A DNA stretch of 64,000 nt from Bacteroidales bacterium (GTDB taxonomy: Bacteria; Bacteroidota; Bacteroidia; Bacteroidales; UBA1402). Of the stretch, positions 17,901 through 25,060 are shown one piece after another. The notes under the pieces are model-generated. The model was not told the origin of the DNA. It made no database searches and saw only the letters and a list, made by a program, of their open reading frames with translations. The stretch is from assembly GCA_021373135.1 (NCBI GenBank), contig JAJFTH010000003.1, positions 806,001 through 870,000 on the forward strand, given 5' to 3'. The stretch's first letter is position 1. Each line of letters begins with the position of its first letter. The translations under genes and the position numbers were made by a program.

Positions 17901-19205
17901 GAGCGTGTAAAGCAACTATCAGAGAAATATTCCCCGTTGGTAAATGAGTTCCTTGAACAGCGGTTATATTTAGAAAAGAAATTGATTGCTAACCTTATTC
18001 AAGATCAGGGTTTCTTTGAACCCTATATGTGTATTGAATTGAAAAAAAAGGCCACTGATGAACAATCAGTAGCTTTGTACAATACTCTGTACGAAGTTAC
18101 GGTAGAATTAAAGGGCGAGGATTTAAGATCTTTCTTTTTCTTACTTTGCAATGCATATCGCGGAACTAATTGTTTGTCCACATACCTCAATAGATTAAAA
18201 GATAATCATTTTACGGAATTATATTCCAGAATTTTAGCTGACATCGAAGATGACAAACTAACATCATTCAAGATACTTCTAAAGGATTTTGACAAGAAAG
18301 AGTTGGATTCATCATTTGTTGATATTTATCTAAGAAACATCGGTTGTTGCTCTAACGATATGATGAAGGTAGTAATAGAGACTATTCAAGACAAGTTTCC
18401 AGATAAAAATAAACAACTTATGGGGTTTGTACAGCGATTTAAGTTTCGGGCAGATATTAAGGAAGATGAATCATTAATTCCATTATTTAAAAATATAATA
18501 ATTTATTTCCCTATTGAACCAAATGCTGGGAATGAAAACTATGAATATGCCAGCTTTGCAAAAGATCTGCTTGAAAAACAACATGACGAAGAGTTTGCAA
18601 AGGCGATGAATAAAAAACTGATACATGATTTCAATAGTAATTATTTGCATGGAAATTTTGAAGGAATCTATGGCACATTGGTTGAGCAGTATACTAATGT
18701 TGTCTGGGATGATTTTGTTAAAGCATTCTTGTCAGATGATTACATTGAATTCTCAATGCAGATAAGACATGAATTGGGTTCGGCTTCAGGTTTTAGTGCA
18801 GGACCATTGTTCCGAATAGATGATGACAGAATCAAGAAGATGTGTGAGGATTATCCTGACAAAGCCCCCACTCAGATAGCTGGAATGATACCAGTATTTC
18901 ATTTCGAGAAACAGCCGGATGATAGCGTTACAAGTGACCGCTTTAGTGATCTGTTCATTTGGTTATTGGATGAATTTGGTGATAAGAAAGACGTATTAGG
19001 TGACTTGCATGCAAATATCGGAACCTTTTCTTGGACCGGCTCTACTATCCCATATTATGAACGAAATATAAAGTGTTTTGAACAACTACTAACTCACAAA
19101 AGACCTGAAGTCAGAGATTGGGCGACACTATGTATAAACGACGAAAAGAAAATGCTTCAAATGGAAATCAACAGGGAAGACTACTTGAGGTTACATTATA
19201 ATTAG
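14982..19205 (+). CDS. Metallophosphoesterase fused to a STAND-like NTPase (1407 residues)
   Basis: Residues 1-260 are a calcineurin-like metallophosphoesterase with all metal-binding motifs: D8-x-H10, G-D48, G-N92-H93-E, H-H-H at 223-225 and G-H250-K-H252. A P-loop follows: A-L-S-G-L-G-K-T-R-L-L (G376 to T381) with a Walker B-like hydrophobic strand ending in A-D-N (about 424-430), in the style of NB-ARC/STAND ATPases. Residues 500-1407 are helical and repeat-like, the usual place of ligand sensing in STAND proteins. STAND fusions to nuclease-like effectors are known antiphage sensors; a phosphoesterase effector is inferred here. It is preceded by the 365-residue and membrane-protein genes and followed 19 bases later by a MTKLEKLY remnant. 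Confidence 0.85.
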   Translation: MRIVHFSDFHLQGGYDRDRCVSIAKHFFSILVDINNAKKIDLVIFSGDMVEKGGLGYNNVYEALKDFERLVLDGIVEAIHLEKSHIIFVPGNHEVCRDAESPEHEAKMYSISNNPHSLDEFLYSENPSVEMARLAEYDRFEKEYYEAANADYVHDPFESVIRFQIEGRAVGISMLNTSWRCGKQINEKGEPLKDDGRIVAGKAQIIRSREQLDGCTVKIGVAHHHYSFMADHDVLRGLVLANFDFYFSGHKHSSDEERVSRPEGRTCFFSSAGTLANNITPDGEDYRNGFYLIDIDMERQIMDADTFAQGDDELFHKDRNTHWHEDLSSPRIIQPIQCSLLTQQYEHGYIENELLRTLKGKVQDVNERSIQIVALSGLGKTRLLYEAFKREPNINSYYCEIKGRADTLLQEFIEILKAQKGITGLLIADNCDNALLSDLIKARNSYNPNFRVIGVNNDYYDIRPFEGSPIFITPDDFKDVIKGYVESNVPVSHGDDSIQKQIIKLSDGFPVMAVKLVNAYRTENAVDVHQVESLLPAILKLEDGDDRMVAMKSLALFQPLPYDNGRDKCYRYVVNNDIITPLYGKQESERFHIFFKTIQGCKGKLIETSDMWINVRPLPLAVWLVSKWFDECDSFRMEKLIDELQNGPDDIMKPLTANLCKRIEYMQDNEQAAILFDELTKPEFGPFCNEKVVCSDTGSRLFLAMSVVNPVAISKCLYYIFQDKDFEWIKLYVTGDARRNLVWALEKLCYDDESFEFAVKVLAIFSLAENEGISNNASGQLLQLFHIMIPGTSANLKVRLRVIQFFKSKGKAYNSLLLKVINSAFMNGHFTRMGGAEQYGFKKRVDYSPQNNSEIFDYWNGCKEILIDWIDKDPNIIEGVAEIIQNNTNRWCNDENANLMLPLIEKIAALKSYEWEKEYEILVRNKTYYEKRLTPEVVEQIDHWIERLQPKSFLSKFRMAKLEKDVDYRLPYEERVKQLSEKYSPLVNEFLEQRLYLEKKLIANLIQDQGFFEPYMCIELKKKATDEQSVALYNTLYEVTVELKGEDLRSFFFLLCNAYRGTNCLSTYLNRLKDNHFTELYSRILADIEDDKLTSFKILLKDFDKKELDSSFVDIYLRNIGCCSNDMMKVVIETIQDKFPDKNKQLMGFVQRFKFRADIKEDESLIPLFKNIIIYFPIEPNAGNENYEYASFAKDLLEKQHDEEFAKAMNKKLIHDFNSNYLHGNFEGIYGTLVEQYTNVVWDDFVKAFLSDDYIEFSMQIRHELGSASGFSAGPLFRIDDDRIKKMCEDYPDKAPTQIAGMIPVFHFEKQPDDSVTSDRFSDLFIWLLDEFGDKKDVLGDLHANIGTFSWTGSTIPYYERNIKCFEQLLTHKRPEVRDWATLCINDEKKMLQMEINREDYLRLHYN

Positions 19206-19224
19206 TAGAATAAATATGCTAATA

Positions 19225-19434
19225 AAGCTGGCTGGAACGGAAAAGGTCCGGGTATTGGGCATCGTTCAATGTGGTGTACCGTTGGTTTCCAACACGCTCG
19301 ACAATTTCTACAATCAAAAGGAAATTGGCAAAGGGCTGTACCTGATTACGCACAGCTCAACGGTACAGAAACGCTAACAGTTGGAACGCATTTCTGAAGC
19401 GTTGAAGTTGGGGTTAAAAGTGGAGATCGTATGA
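19225..19434 (+). pseudogene. MTKLEKLY-family gene, copy 2: 3' fragment only
   Basis: Homology to copy 1 begins at the K-L-A-G-T-E-K-V-R segment and runs to the natural C-terminus L-G-L-K-V-E-I-V and TGA at 19432-19434. It keeps the about 90 bases that copy 1 lacks (L-D-N-F-Y-N-Q-K-E-I-G-K-G-L-Y-L). An in-frame TAA at 19375-19377 replaces a Gln codon. The 5' two thirds are missing; the fragment starts 19 bases after the stop of the phosphoesterase/STAND gene. Confidence 0.82.
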
Positions 19435-19640
19435 TATAAGTAGATCAAACCGTATAATGTCGTATTTTAGCTTTTCAAAATTCCATGTAAGGTATTAAAA
19501 GATAGCTAATTGTATAATATATAAATACGACAACGAATGCTGCTCATTACTTAGATATGAATTTAAAGATACAACCAATGGGTTTTTGTATTAATCGATG
19601 ACATTAGATGCTAATTTTAGAAAACAATTAGAGAATAGAT

Positions 19641-20477
19641 ATGACCAAACAACAAGCAATACAGCTTTTTGAGCAAAAGCAAGTCCGTACAGTCTGGGAC
19701 GAGGAACAGGAGAAATGGTATTTTTCAATTGTGGATGTGGTGGCAGTCTTAAGTGACAGCGTTGATGCCACGGCCTATTGGCGGAAGCTCAAACAGCGTC
19801 TCAGAGCGGAAGGCAATGAAACCGTGACAAACTGTCACGGTTTGAAGATGCGCGCAATTGATGGGAAACAACGCCTTACCGATGTTGCCGACACCGAGCA
19901 ACTTTTCCGTTTGATTCAGTCTATTCCCTCCCCTAAGGCTGAGCCATTTAAACAGTGGATGGCCAACGTGGCAAGCGAACGGTTGGACCAGATGCAAGAC
20001 CCGGAGCTCTCCATTGAGCAGGCGATGTTGGACTACAAGCGTTTGGGCTATTCCGACAATTGGATTAACCAACGTCTAAAATCGATTGAAATTCGTAAAG
20101 ACTTGACCGATGAATGGAAAAAGCGAGGTTTGTTAGAGGGACAACAGTTTGCCACACTTACGGATATTATTTACCAGACTTGGGCAGATAAGACCGCCAA
20201 AGAGTATAAGCAATTTAAAGGGCTGAAAAAAGAGAATCTTCGGGACAATATGACCAACAAGGAGTTGATTTTGAATATGCTCGCAGAGCTATCAACCAAA
20301 GAAATTTCGGAGGCTACCAACGCGGATACTTTTAACGAACATATCAACGTAGCAAAACAAGGTGGCCAAATTGCCCGTAATGCCAGATTGGAATTGGAAG
20401 AGAAAACAGGCAAACAAGTCGTTTCTCCGCTAAATGCTAAAGATGGCATTATGCTAAAAGGAGATGAAGGGAAATAA
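19641..20477 (+). CDS. BRO-N domain protein, DinD-like
   Basis: The protein has 278 residues. The N-terminal 110 residues form a Bro-N/antirepressor domain (W-D-E-E-Q-E-K-W-Y-F-S-I-V-D-V-V-A-V-L; later W-R-K-L-K-Q-R-L), a DNA-binding fold found in phage antirepressors and in DNA-damage-inducible protein D. The rest (S-I-E-Q-A-M-L-D-Y-K-R-L-G-Y-S; E-W-K-K-R-G) matches the layout of Bacteroidetes DinD-like proteins. It lies 206 bases after a MTKLEKLY fragment and 9 bases before a DUF1016 fragment, in a stretch of gene debris. The role is probably regulatory; the target is unknown. Confidence 0.8.
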   Translation: MTKQQAIQLFEQKQVRTVWDEEQEKWYFSIVDVVAVLSDSVDATAYWRKLKQRLRAEGNETVTNCHGLKMRAIDGKQRLTDVADTEQLFRLIQSIPSPKAEPFKQWMANVASERLDQMQDPELSIEQAMLDYKRLGYSDNWINQRLKSIEIRKDLTDEWKKRGLLEGQQFATLTDIIYQTWADKTAKEYKQFKGLKKENLRDNMTNKELILNMLAELSTKEISEATNADTFNEHINVAKQGGQIARNARLELEEKTGKQVVSPLNAKDGIMLKGDEGK

Positions 20478-20486
20478 CGACATGGG

Positions 20487-20570
20487 AATATGAAACGACT
20501 GTAAGAGCGTTATTGTCAGGAAGAGGTAAAACTGCTACAGCTTGTTGCAGTTTTACCGTGAGGACATAAT
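20487..20570 (+). pseudogene. DUF1016 (YhcG-like) N-terminal fragment, copy 1
   Basis: These 84 bases read N-M-K-R-L-stop-E-R-Y-C-Q-E-E-V-K-L-L-Q-L-V-A-V-L-P-stop-G-H-N and match the corresponding stretch of the larger DUF1016 remnant at 31834-32568 almost base for base. Two in-frame stops show that it is dead. Nothing else of the gene is present here. Confidence 0.7.
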
Positions 20571-20695
20571 ATATGGCAACAAATTTAGGCAATTGCCCGT
20601 GCATGAAATCCAAAAGGCTGTTTAAATTACTCCCTGAACTAGGCATGCCTTATACTATTCATTCATACTTTTCAGGCAAAATCCACAGATCATAT

Positions 20696-20726
20696 TTTGA
20701 AAATAGTTTATTTTGATCTATATTTG
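20696..20726 (+). promoter_or_regulatory. Bacteroidetes-type promoter of the first AbiE operon
   Basis: TTTG at 20696-20699 and TATATTTG at 20719-20726 with a 19-base spacer fit the Bacteroidetes sigma factor consensus (-33 TTTG, -7 TAnnTTTG). Transcription would begin near 20733, so the upstream in-frame ATG at 20697 cannot be the start of the next gene; ATG 20745 is. Confidence 0.7.
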
Positions 20727-20744
20727 CGGTATATAACGCCCTAT

Positions 20745-21506
20745 ATGGCAACTAAAATAAACTTACTGCTTCAGCAGGTGCCTAAAAACTCCTTGCTGAT
20801 ATCCTCTTGGATGACAAAACAAAATATGTCGACCAAAGAGCAAAGTTTGTGTGTAACATCCGGTTGGCTAAGTCGATTATCACAAGGTGTTTATTATAGG
20901 GTCGGAGACGTTCCAACACTGTATGCCGCCATATCCTCATACAACAGACAGTTGGGAAAGAAGTGTTTTGTAGGAGCTTCGACCGCTCTCGATTTAAGAG
21001 GCTTCTCACACTTTGTGGCAATGGGTAAGCCTACAGCATATCTATTTACTCAAACATCGCAAAGGCTTCCTTTCTGGTTACTAAATAACTCCTGGGATAT
21101 GGAGGTTCGATATTTTACCACCAAAATATTCGGCAGTGATTTTATAGGCATAGAGGAAATGGAGGTTAATGGTGTAGAGCTGTTGGTCTCGTCACCCGAA
21201 AGAGCGTTTATGGAGTGTTTGCATCTCGTGCCGGCCTATTACTCCATAATGGACACATACTACGTTATGGAGATGCTAACGACGCTTCGCCCTAAATTGG
21301 TACAGCAACTACTTGAAGCATGCACCTCTGTAAAGGTGAAACGGTTGTTTCTTTATATGGCGGAGAAATCAAAGCATCCATGGTTTCATGCGATAAGCCT
21401 TTCGAAGGTAGATTTGGGAGAAGGGAAACGCTCCATAGTAAAGAATGGCGTTTACAACAACAAATATGGGATAACAATATCTAAAGAACTGGATGATTAT
21501 GAATAA
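20745..21506 (+). CDS. abiEi: AbiEi-type antitoxin (first AbiE pair)
   Basis: The protein has 253 residues from ATG 20745 (M-A-T-K-I-N-L-L-L), chosen because a good promoter overlaps the earlier ATG. The N-terminal winged helix (G-W-L-S-R-L-S-Q-G-V-Y-Y-R-V-G-D) is followed by an AbiEi-like C-terminal antitoxin domain with S-P-E-R-A-F-M-E. The type IV AbiE system pairs this repressor/antitoxin with a nucleotidyltransferase toxin; AbiEi represses its own operon through the winged helix. The toxin gene overlaps its 3' end. The proteins are not visibly related in detail to the second AbiE pair at 33-34 kb, so they were probably acquired separately. Confidence 0.85.
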   Translation: MATKINLLLQQVPKNSLLISSWMTKQNMSTKEQSLCVTSGWLSRLSQGVYYRVGDVPTLYAAISSYNRQLGKKCFVGASTALDLRGFSHFVAMGKPTAYLFTQTSQRLPFWLLNNSWDMEVRYFTTKIFGSDFIGIEEMEVNGVELLVSSPERAFMECLHLVPAYYSIMDTYYVMEMLTTLRPKLVQQLLEACTSVKVKRLFLYMAEKSKHPWFHAISLSKVDLGEGKRSIVKNGVYNNKYGITISKELDDYE

Positions 21507-22407
21507 TGTATATACTAAAAAAGTTGAAGTACTTTTAAAGATTATTCCCATTGTTGCCGGTGAAGAGTGTTTTGCAATACACGGAGGTACAGCGATAAAT
21601 CTTTTTGTCAAAAATCTACCTCGTTACTCGATCGATATTGACTTGACATATATTCCGCTTGAGGATAGAAATACAAGCATTACCAACATAAACAATAGAT
21701 TATTGGCAATTGCAGAAAAAGTAAAGAAATCGCTCAGGGGTGTCAATATCACCCACCGTCCCGATAGTTGCAAACTTCTCTGCGAATATAAAGGCAAGCA
21801 GATAAAGATTGAAGTGAATCAGACTAAAAGAGGAATCGTTGGTGGTGATATAGTCGCAATGCCACTATGTGAGAAAGCGCAGGAGCAGTTCGGACTTTAT
21901 TGTGAAGCCAATATTGTTCCACTTTCATTGCTTTACGGAGGTAAGGTTGCGGCAGCATTATCCCGCCAACATCCAAGAGATCTGTTTGATGTTAAATACA
22001 TGGATGTGGACTTTGATAGTATTAAGCCTGGATTTATTTTTTGCCTTTTGGGTAGCGACCGTCCAATACGCGAATCGTTTGCTCCCAACTTAATTGACCA
22101 ACGAGATGCTATGGTGAATCAATTTGTGGGTATGACTGACGTTGAATTTGATTATTCCGAGTTTGAAGAGACACGCTGGAATCTTATTAAAAGCGTTAAC
22201 GATATGCTAACAGACGAAGATAAATCATTCTTGATTGCATTTGAAAGTGGAGATCCAAATTGGGAAGTATCTGAATATGATTCATTCAAAAATTATCCAT
22301 CTGTTCAGTGGAAACAACTCAACATCCAAAAACTCAAGAAATCTAATCCTGCAAAATGGCAGGAGGAAATTGAGAAGTTGAAGCAGGTGCTTAACATCAA
22401 TGAATAG
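21499..22407 (+). CDS. abiEii: AbiEii-type nucleotidyltransferase toxin (first AbiE pair)
   Basis: The protein has 302 residues from ATG 21499 (an ATG two codons earlier, 21493, is also possible); both overlap the antitoxin gene, which implies coupling. The nucleotidyltransferase signature is H-G-G-T-A-I-N-L-F with the metal-binding acidic pair in S-I-D-I-D-L (D46 and D48 counted from 21499). Later K-V-A-A-A-L-S-R-Q-H-P-R-D-L-F-D-V-K is the conserved second AbiEii block. The toxin is thought to transfer nucleotides to RNA (tRNA in studied relatives) and arrest growth; AbiEi counteracts it. About 106 gene-free bases follow. Confidence 0.88.
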   Translation: MNNVYTKKVEVLLKIIPIVAGEECFAIHGGTAINLFVKNLPRYSIDIDLTYIPLEDRNTSITNINNRLLAIAEKVKKSLRGVNITHRPDSCKLLCEYKGKQIKIEVNQTKRGIVGGDIVAMPLCEKAQEQFGLYCEANIVPLSLLYGGKVAAALSRQHPRDLFDVKYMDVDFDSIKPGFIFCLLGSDRPIRESFAPNLIDQRDAMVNQFVGMTDVEFDYSEFEETRWNLIKSVNDMLTDEDKSFLIAFESGDPNWEVSEYDSFKNYPSVQWKQLNIQKLKKSNPAKWQEEIEKLKQVLNINE

Positions 22408-22564
22408 ATATGAGCTACGAGGAAGACTGGACAAGGTTGTCTCATCTTGAATAGGTTATAATATACTGAGGAAAGCAGTAGAAAAATACAAATAAATTTT
22501 TCAACGCCGAGTTATGGCGTTTATCATTTGTTGTTTTGTAGCAAACAATTTAATAAAACGACAA

Positions 22565-23824
22565 ATGATGAGAAAAAATTTAATGATAGCCTTTCTGTCG
22601 ATTATTGCTATGGGATGTAGCAAAGAATCGGAACTATCGGAGTTGGAATCAATTCAATTGGATAAGAATAGCCTTACTTTACAAATTGGTGCGACGTATC
22701 AATTTAAAGTTACCAGCAAATCCGAAAATGCGCAACAGTCGGATTACATCTGGTCAACAAATAATCCAAACATCCTATCCATAACAGACGATGGTGCAGT
22801 CAAAGCATTGTCAGTCGGCGAAGCTAAAGTTATCGTTAAAACCGGTGACTCTAAGTACACAGATACATGTAGCGTAGTGGTGAGTCCCATATATGTGGAA
22901 TCTTTCACCCTTTCATACCCTTCTACCGAGTTGGAGGTAAATCAAACCATGATCCTATCAGCGACCTATACACCGTCGGATGCCACCTACAAGGATTTGT
23001 TATTCGAAAGTTCCGACACAACCGTTGCTACTGTTAAAGACAGTATTGTTACGGCAAAAGCAGCCGGTAATACAACTATTAAAGCAACGACCATAGATGG
23101 CAGCAACATTACCCGGTCGTTCAATCTTGTTGTCAAAGAGGTACCACTGACCATCAATGCAACTTCCATAAGCCTTGTATCAACCAAGACATTTTCTTTA
23201 GTTGTTTCTCCAAATACTGATGGATGTACCTATGAATCTGAAAACAGTTATATAGCCTCCGTTTCGTCCAATGGGCTGATTACGGCAAAAATAGTGGGTA
23301 AAACGATTATTCATGTGAAAAATACAAACAAGAATTTAGATGCAACCTGTGAGGTTACGGTTACACCCCAATATGAACTATTCAGGGAACCATACTTCGG
23401 ATTCGGAGCAACTCCCGCCACTATAAAGGCGTACGAAAAAAGAGTATTAGCCAGTGAAACGACGACAACCCTCATGTATACCGGGGAAAATTCGTATCTA
23501 ACAGCCGTACTCTATCTTTTTGAAAATTCAGCCAATACAGGTTCCAGTTGTCTTGTTCCCACCGTTTATTCAAGTCTTTTAGGTAGTTTTATTGGTGAAA
23601 GGTATGTTTATATTGGCACCACCTCCGATGACCTCATAATGTATCTAAGCATAGATTCAAAAACCTCAGTAGTATTAGGGCTGTATTCAATATACTATTG
23701 GATGGTAATATTTGTACCAAACACAACAGACACCAAACTTTCATCGCCTCAGAGTTATAGCATCATATTAAAAAAGATCGCTCCGATTGCAAAATCCATG
23801 AAAGTCCAAATGCCTGTACAATAA
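22565..23824 (+). CDS. Lipoprotein with bacterial Ig-like (BIG_2) repeats
   Basis: The protein has 420 residues from ATG 22565 (M-M-R-K-N-L-M-I-A-F); the longer open frame from 22514 would put a second hydrophobic stretch in front of the signal peptide and is rejected. The lipobox is I-A-M-G-C, so the mature protein begins at Cys about residue 18. Two or three BIG_2-type repeats follow, recognisable by W-S-T-N-N-P, V-K-A-L-S-V-G-E-A-K-V-I-V, and again V-T-A-K-A-A-G-N-T-T-I. The last 150 residues have no recognised domain. It is a surface or periplasmic protein of unknown purpose. It sits 157 bases after the AbiE toxin and before a second small lipoprotein. Confidence 0.75.
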   Translation: MMRKNLMIAFLSIIAMGCSKESELSELESIQLDKNSLTLQIGATYQFKVTSKSENAQQSDYIWSTNNPNILSITDDGAVKALSVGEAKVIVKTGDSKYTDTCSVVVSPIYVESFTLSYPSTELEVNQTMILSATYTPSDATYKDLLFESSDTTVATVKDSIVTAKAAGNTTIKATTIDGSNITRSFNLVVKEVPLTINATSISLVSTKTFSLVVSPNTDGCTYESENSYIASVSSNGLITAKIVGKTIIHVKNTNKNLDATCEVTVTPQYELFREPYFGFGATPATIKAYEKRVLASETTTTLMYTGENSYLTAVLYLFENSANTGSSCLVPTVYSSLLGSFIGERYVYIGTTSDDLIMYLSIDSKTSVVLGLYSIYYWMVIFVPNTTDTKLSSPQSYSIILKKIAPIAKSMKVQMPVQ

Positions 23825-23886
23825 ATCATATTGGACAACACCAAACTCAGCAACTTTTTTAATTAAAAACTCTAAAATATTTGACT

Positions 23887-24237
23887 ATGAAAAAGGCAGT
23901 TTATTTCCTTTCAATTTTTGTTTTTATGGTTTGTTTATTGTCCTGTTCGAAGAATGACGAGGAATATTTTCTATCCGGAACGATGTGGGAAGATATGGAA
24001 GATAATGTCATGAAAACCATCAAATTCGATAACGCGACTTGTACCTATACCATCTCGTCTGCTGTGATCAACATAAAAACCACTATATCTTATGATTATA
24101 GCATAGCGTACCCAAAAGTCTATATGGAGTCACAAACGTCAGGATATGCAGATTTGGAAGGCACTATTTCGGGGGAAAATATGATCGTTGTAAATACATC
24201 CAAGAGTACTACAATTGGAACTTTTGTAAAACAGTAG
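23887..24237 (+). CDS. Small lipoprotein (116 residues)
   Basis: The start ATG 23887 (M-K-K-A-V-Y-F-L-S) gives a normal signal peptide with lipobox C-L-L-S-C. After the Cys comes a short acidic linker (S-K-N-D-E-E) and a beta-rich domain of about 90 residues similar in style to small Bacteroidetes lipoproteins of unknown function. It lies 62 bases downstream of the BIG_2 lipoprotein in the same direction; they may be co-transcribed. Confidence 0.6.
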   Translation: MKKAVYFLSIFVFMVCLLSCSKNDEEYFLSGTMWEDMEDNVMKTIKFDNATCTYTISSAVINIKTTISYDYSIAYPKVYMESQTSGYADLEGTISGENMIVVNTSKSTTIGTFVKQ

Positions 24238-24256
24238 TATGTTTATATTCAGGATA

Positions 24257-24505
24257 TTATTCTTTTTCTTTCAAAACATCAGTGATGGTTTGTTGAAATT
24301 GCTCATTCGTATACCCCAAAGCGATGGCTATTGCTCCTAATGATGCTGGATAATTGTCTGATCTGCTTATGTTCAGCCCATTTTCGAGTAATTGATTCCT
24401 CTCAATTTGTATTGCTAAAGATAGCAACTCAAATTCTGTAAGGTTTGGATAATATTTCATAAGATCTCGTGCAATTTTGGAATAACTGTCAATCTGTAGA
24501 TTCAT
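24257..24505 (-). CDS. Small helical hypothetical protein (82 residues)
   Basis: Not recognised. The protein is helical, with hydrophobic heptads (Y-Y-P-N-L-T-E-F-E-L-L-S-L-A-I-Q-I-E-R-N-Q-L-L) and a G-A-I-A-I-A-L-G-Y turn. It is the last of three minus-strand genes, 115 bases after the 145-residue gene, and could be part of the GHKL/DUF3883 module or an immunity-like accessory. The 115-base gap contains a T-rich tract but no clear terminator. Confidence 0.45.
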   Translation of the reverse strand: MNLQIDSYSKIARDLMKYYPNLTEFELLSLAIQIERNQLLENGLNISRSDNYPASLGAIAIALGYTNEQFQQTITDVLKEKE

Positions 24506-24620
24506 AATATATTGATTTTTTTTTTTATTTCAATCGTTTTCTGTTTTCAACCTCCATTGGGCCTTCGAATTGTCGCATATTTTGCAACTGTTGCCTTTTG
24601 CTCCTCACATTACTATGATA

Positions 24621-25058
24621 TTATAAAGTTTTTATAGTTCCTTCAGGAGTGTCAATATAGTATTTTGCATCGTCATCTGGAACCAAAAATAAGTATTCAA
24701 CTTTATATTTTAGTTTGGGTATTAAATCTGGAACATATAAATGATGTATATGAGCAAAATCAGAACAAATTTTTAAATGAGAATCTTCTAATTCAGCAAA
24801 TTGAAAATCATCTTGATCTTTTAATAGAAGTTTTGGAGGATAATTTGTAACCCTAGACACATTAATAATCTCTGTGCCTAACATTAAGAGCTTACTACTG
24901 CTAAGAGGCAAATTATTGTTAACCTCATTAATATCGTCTATTTCTGCCAAATCTACATTCCTTATAGATAAGATCCTTATTTTCATATTTACGTCTTTTT
25001 CAAGATATTGAAGCCATTCTCCACTAGCTATAGCTTCTTTTATTGCTATTTTTTCCAT
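24621..25058 (-). CDS. Hypothetical partner of the GHKL/DUF3883 protein (145 residues)
   Basis: Not recognised. The ATG at 25058 is two bases after the stop of the GHKL/DUF3883 gene, so the two are translated together and probably function together. The protein is acidic with mixed strands and helices and no catalytic motif visible; the C-terminal half includes D-L-I-P-K-L-K-Y-K-V-E-Y-L-F-L-V-P-D-D-D. A partner or regulator role is inferred from position only. Confidence 0.55.
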   Translation of the reverse strand: MEKIAIKEAIASGEWLQYLEKDVNMKIRILSIRNVDLAEIDDINEVNNNLPLSSSKLLMLGTEIINVSRVTNYPPKLLLKDQDDFQFAELEDSHLKICSDFAHIHHLYVPDLIPKLKYKVEYLFLVPDDDAKYYIDTPEGTIKTL

Positions 25059-25060
25059 AT

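Noticed and set aside
20520..20560. AAAACTGC/GCAGTTTT inverted repeat seen at 20,529 and 32,137
   Set aside because: It is part of the DUF1016 coding remnant (K-L-L-Q-L-V-A-V-L), so not a separate regulatory element.
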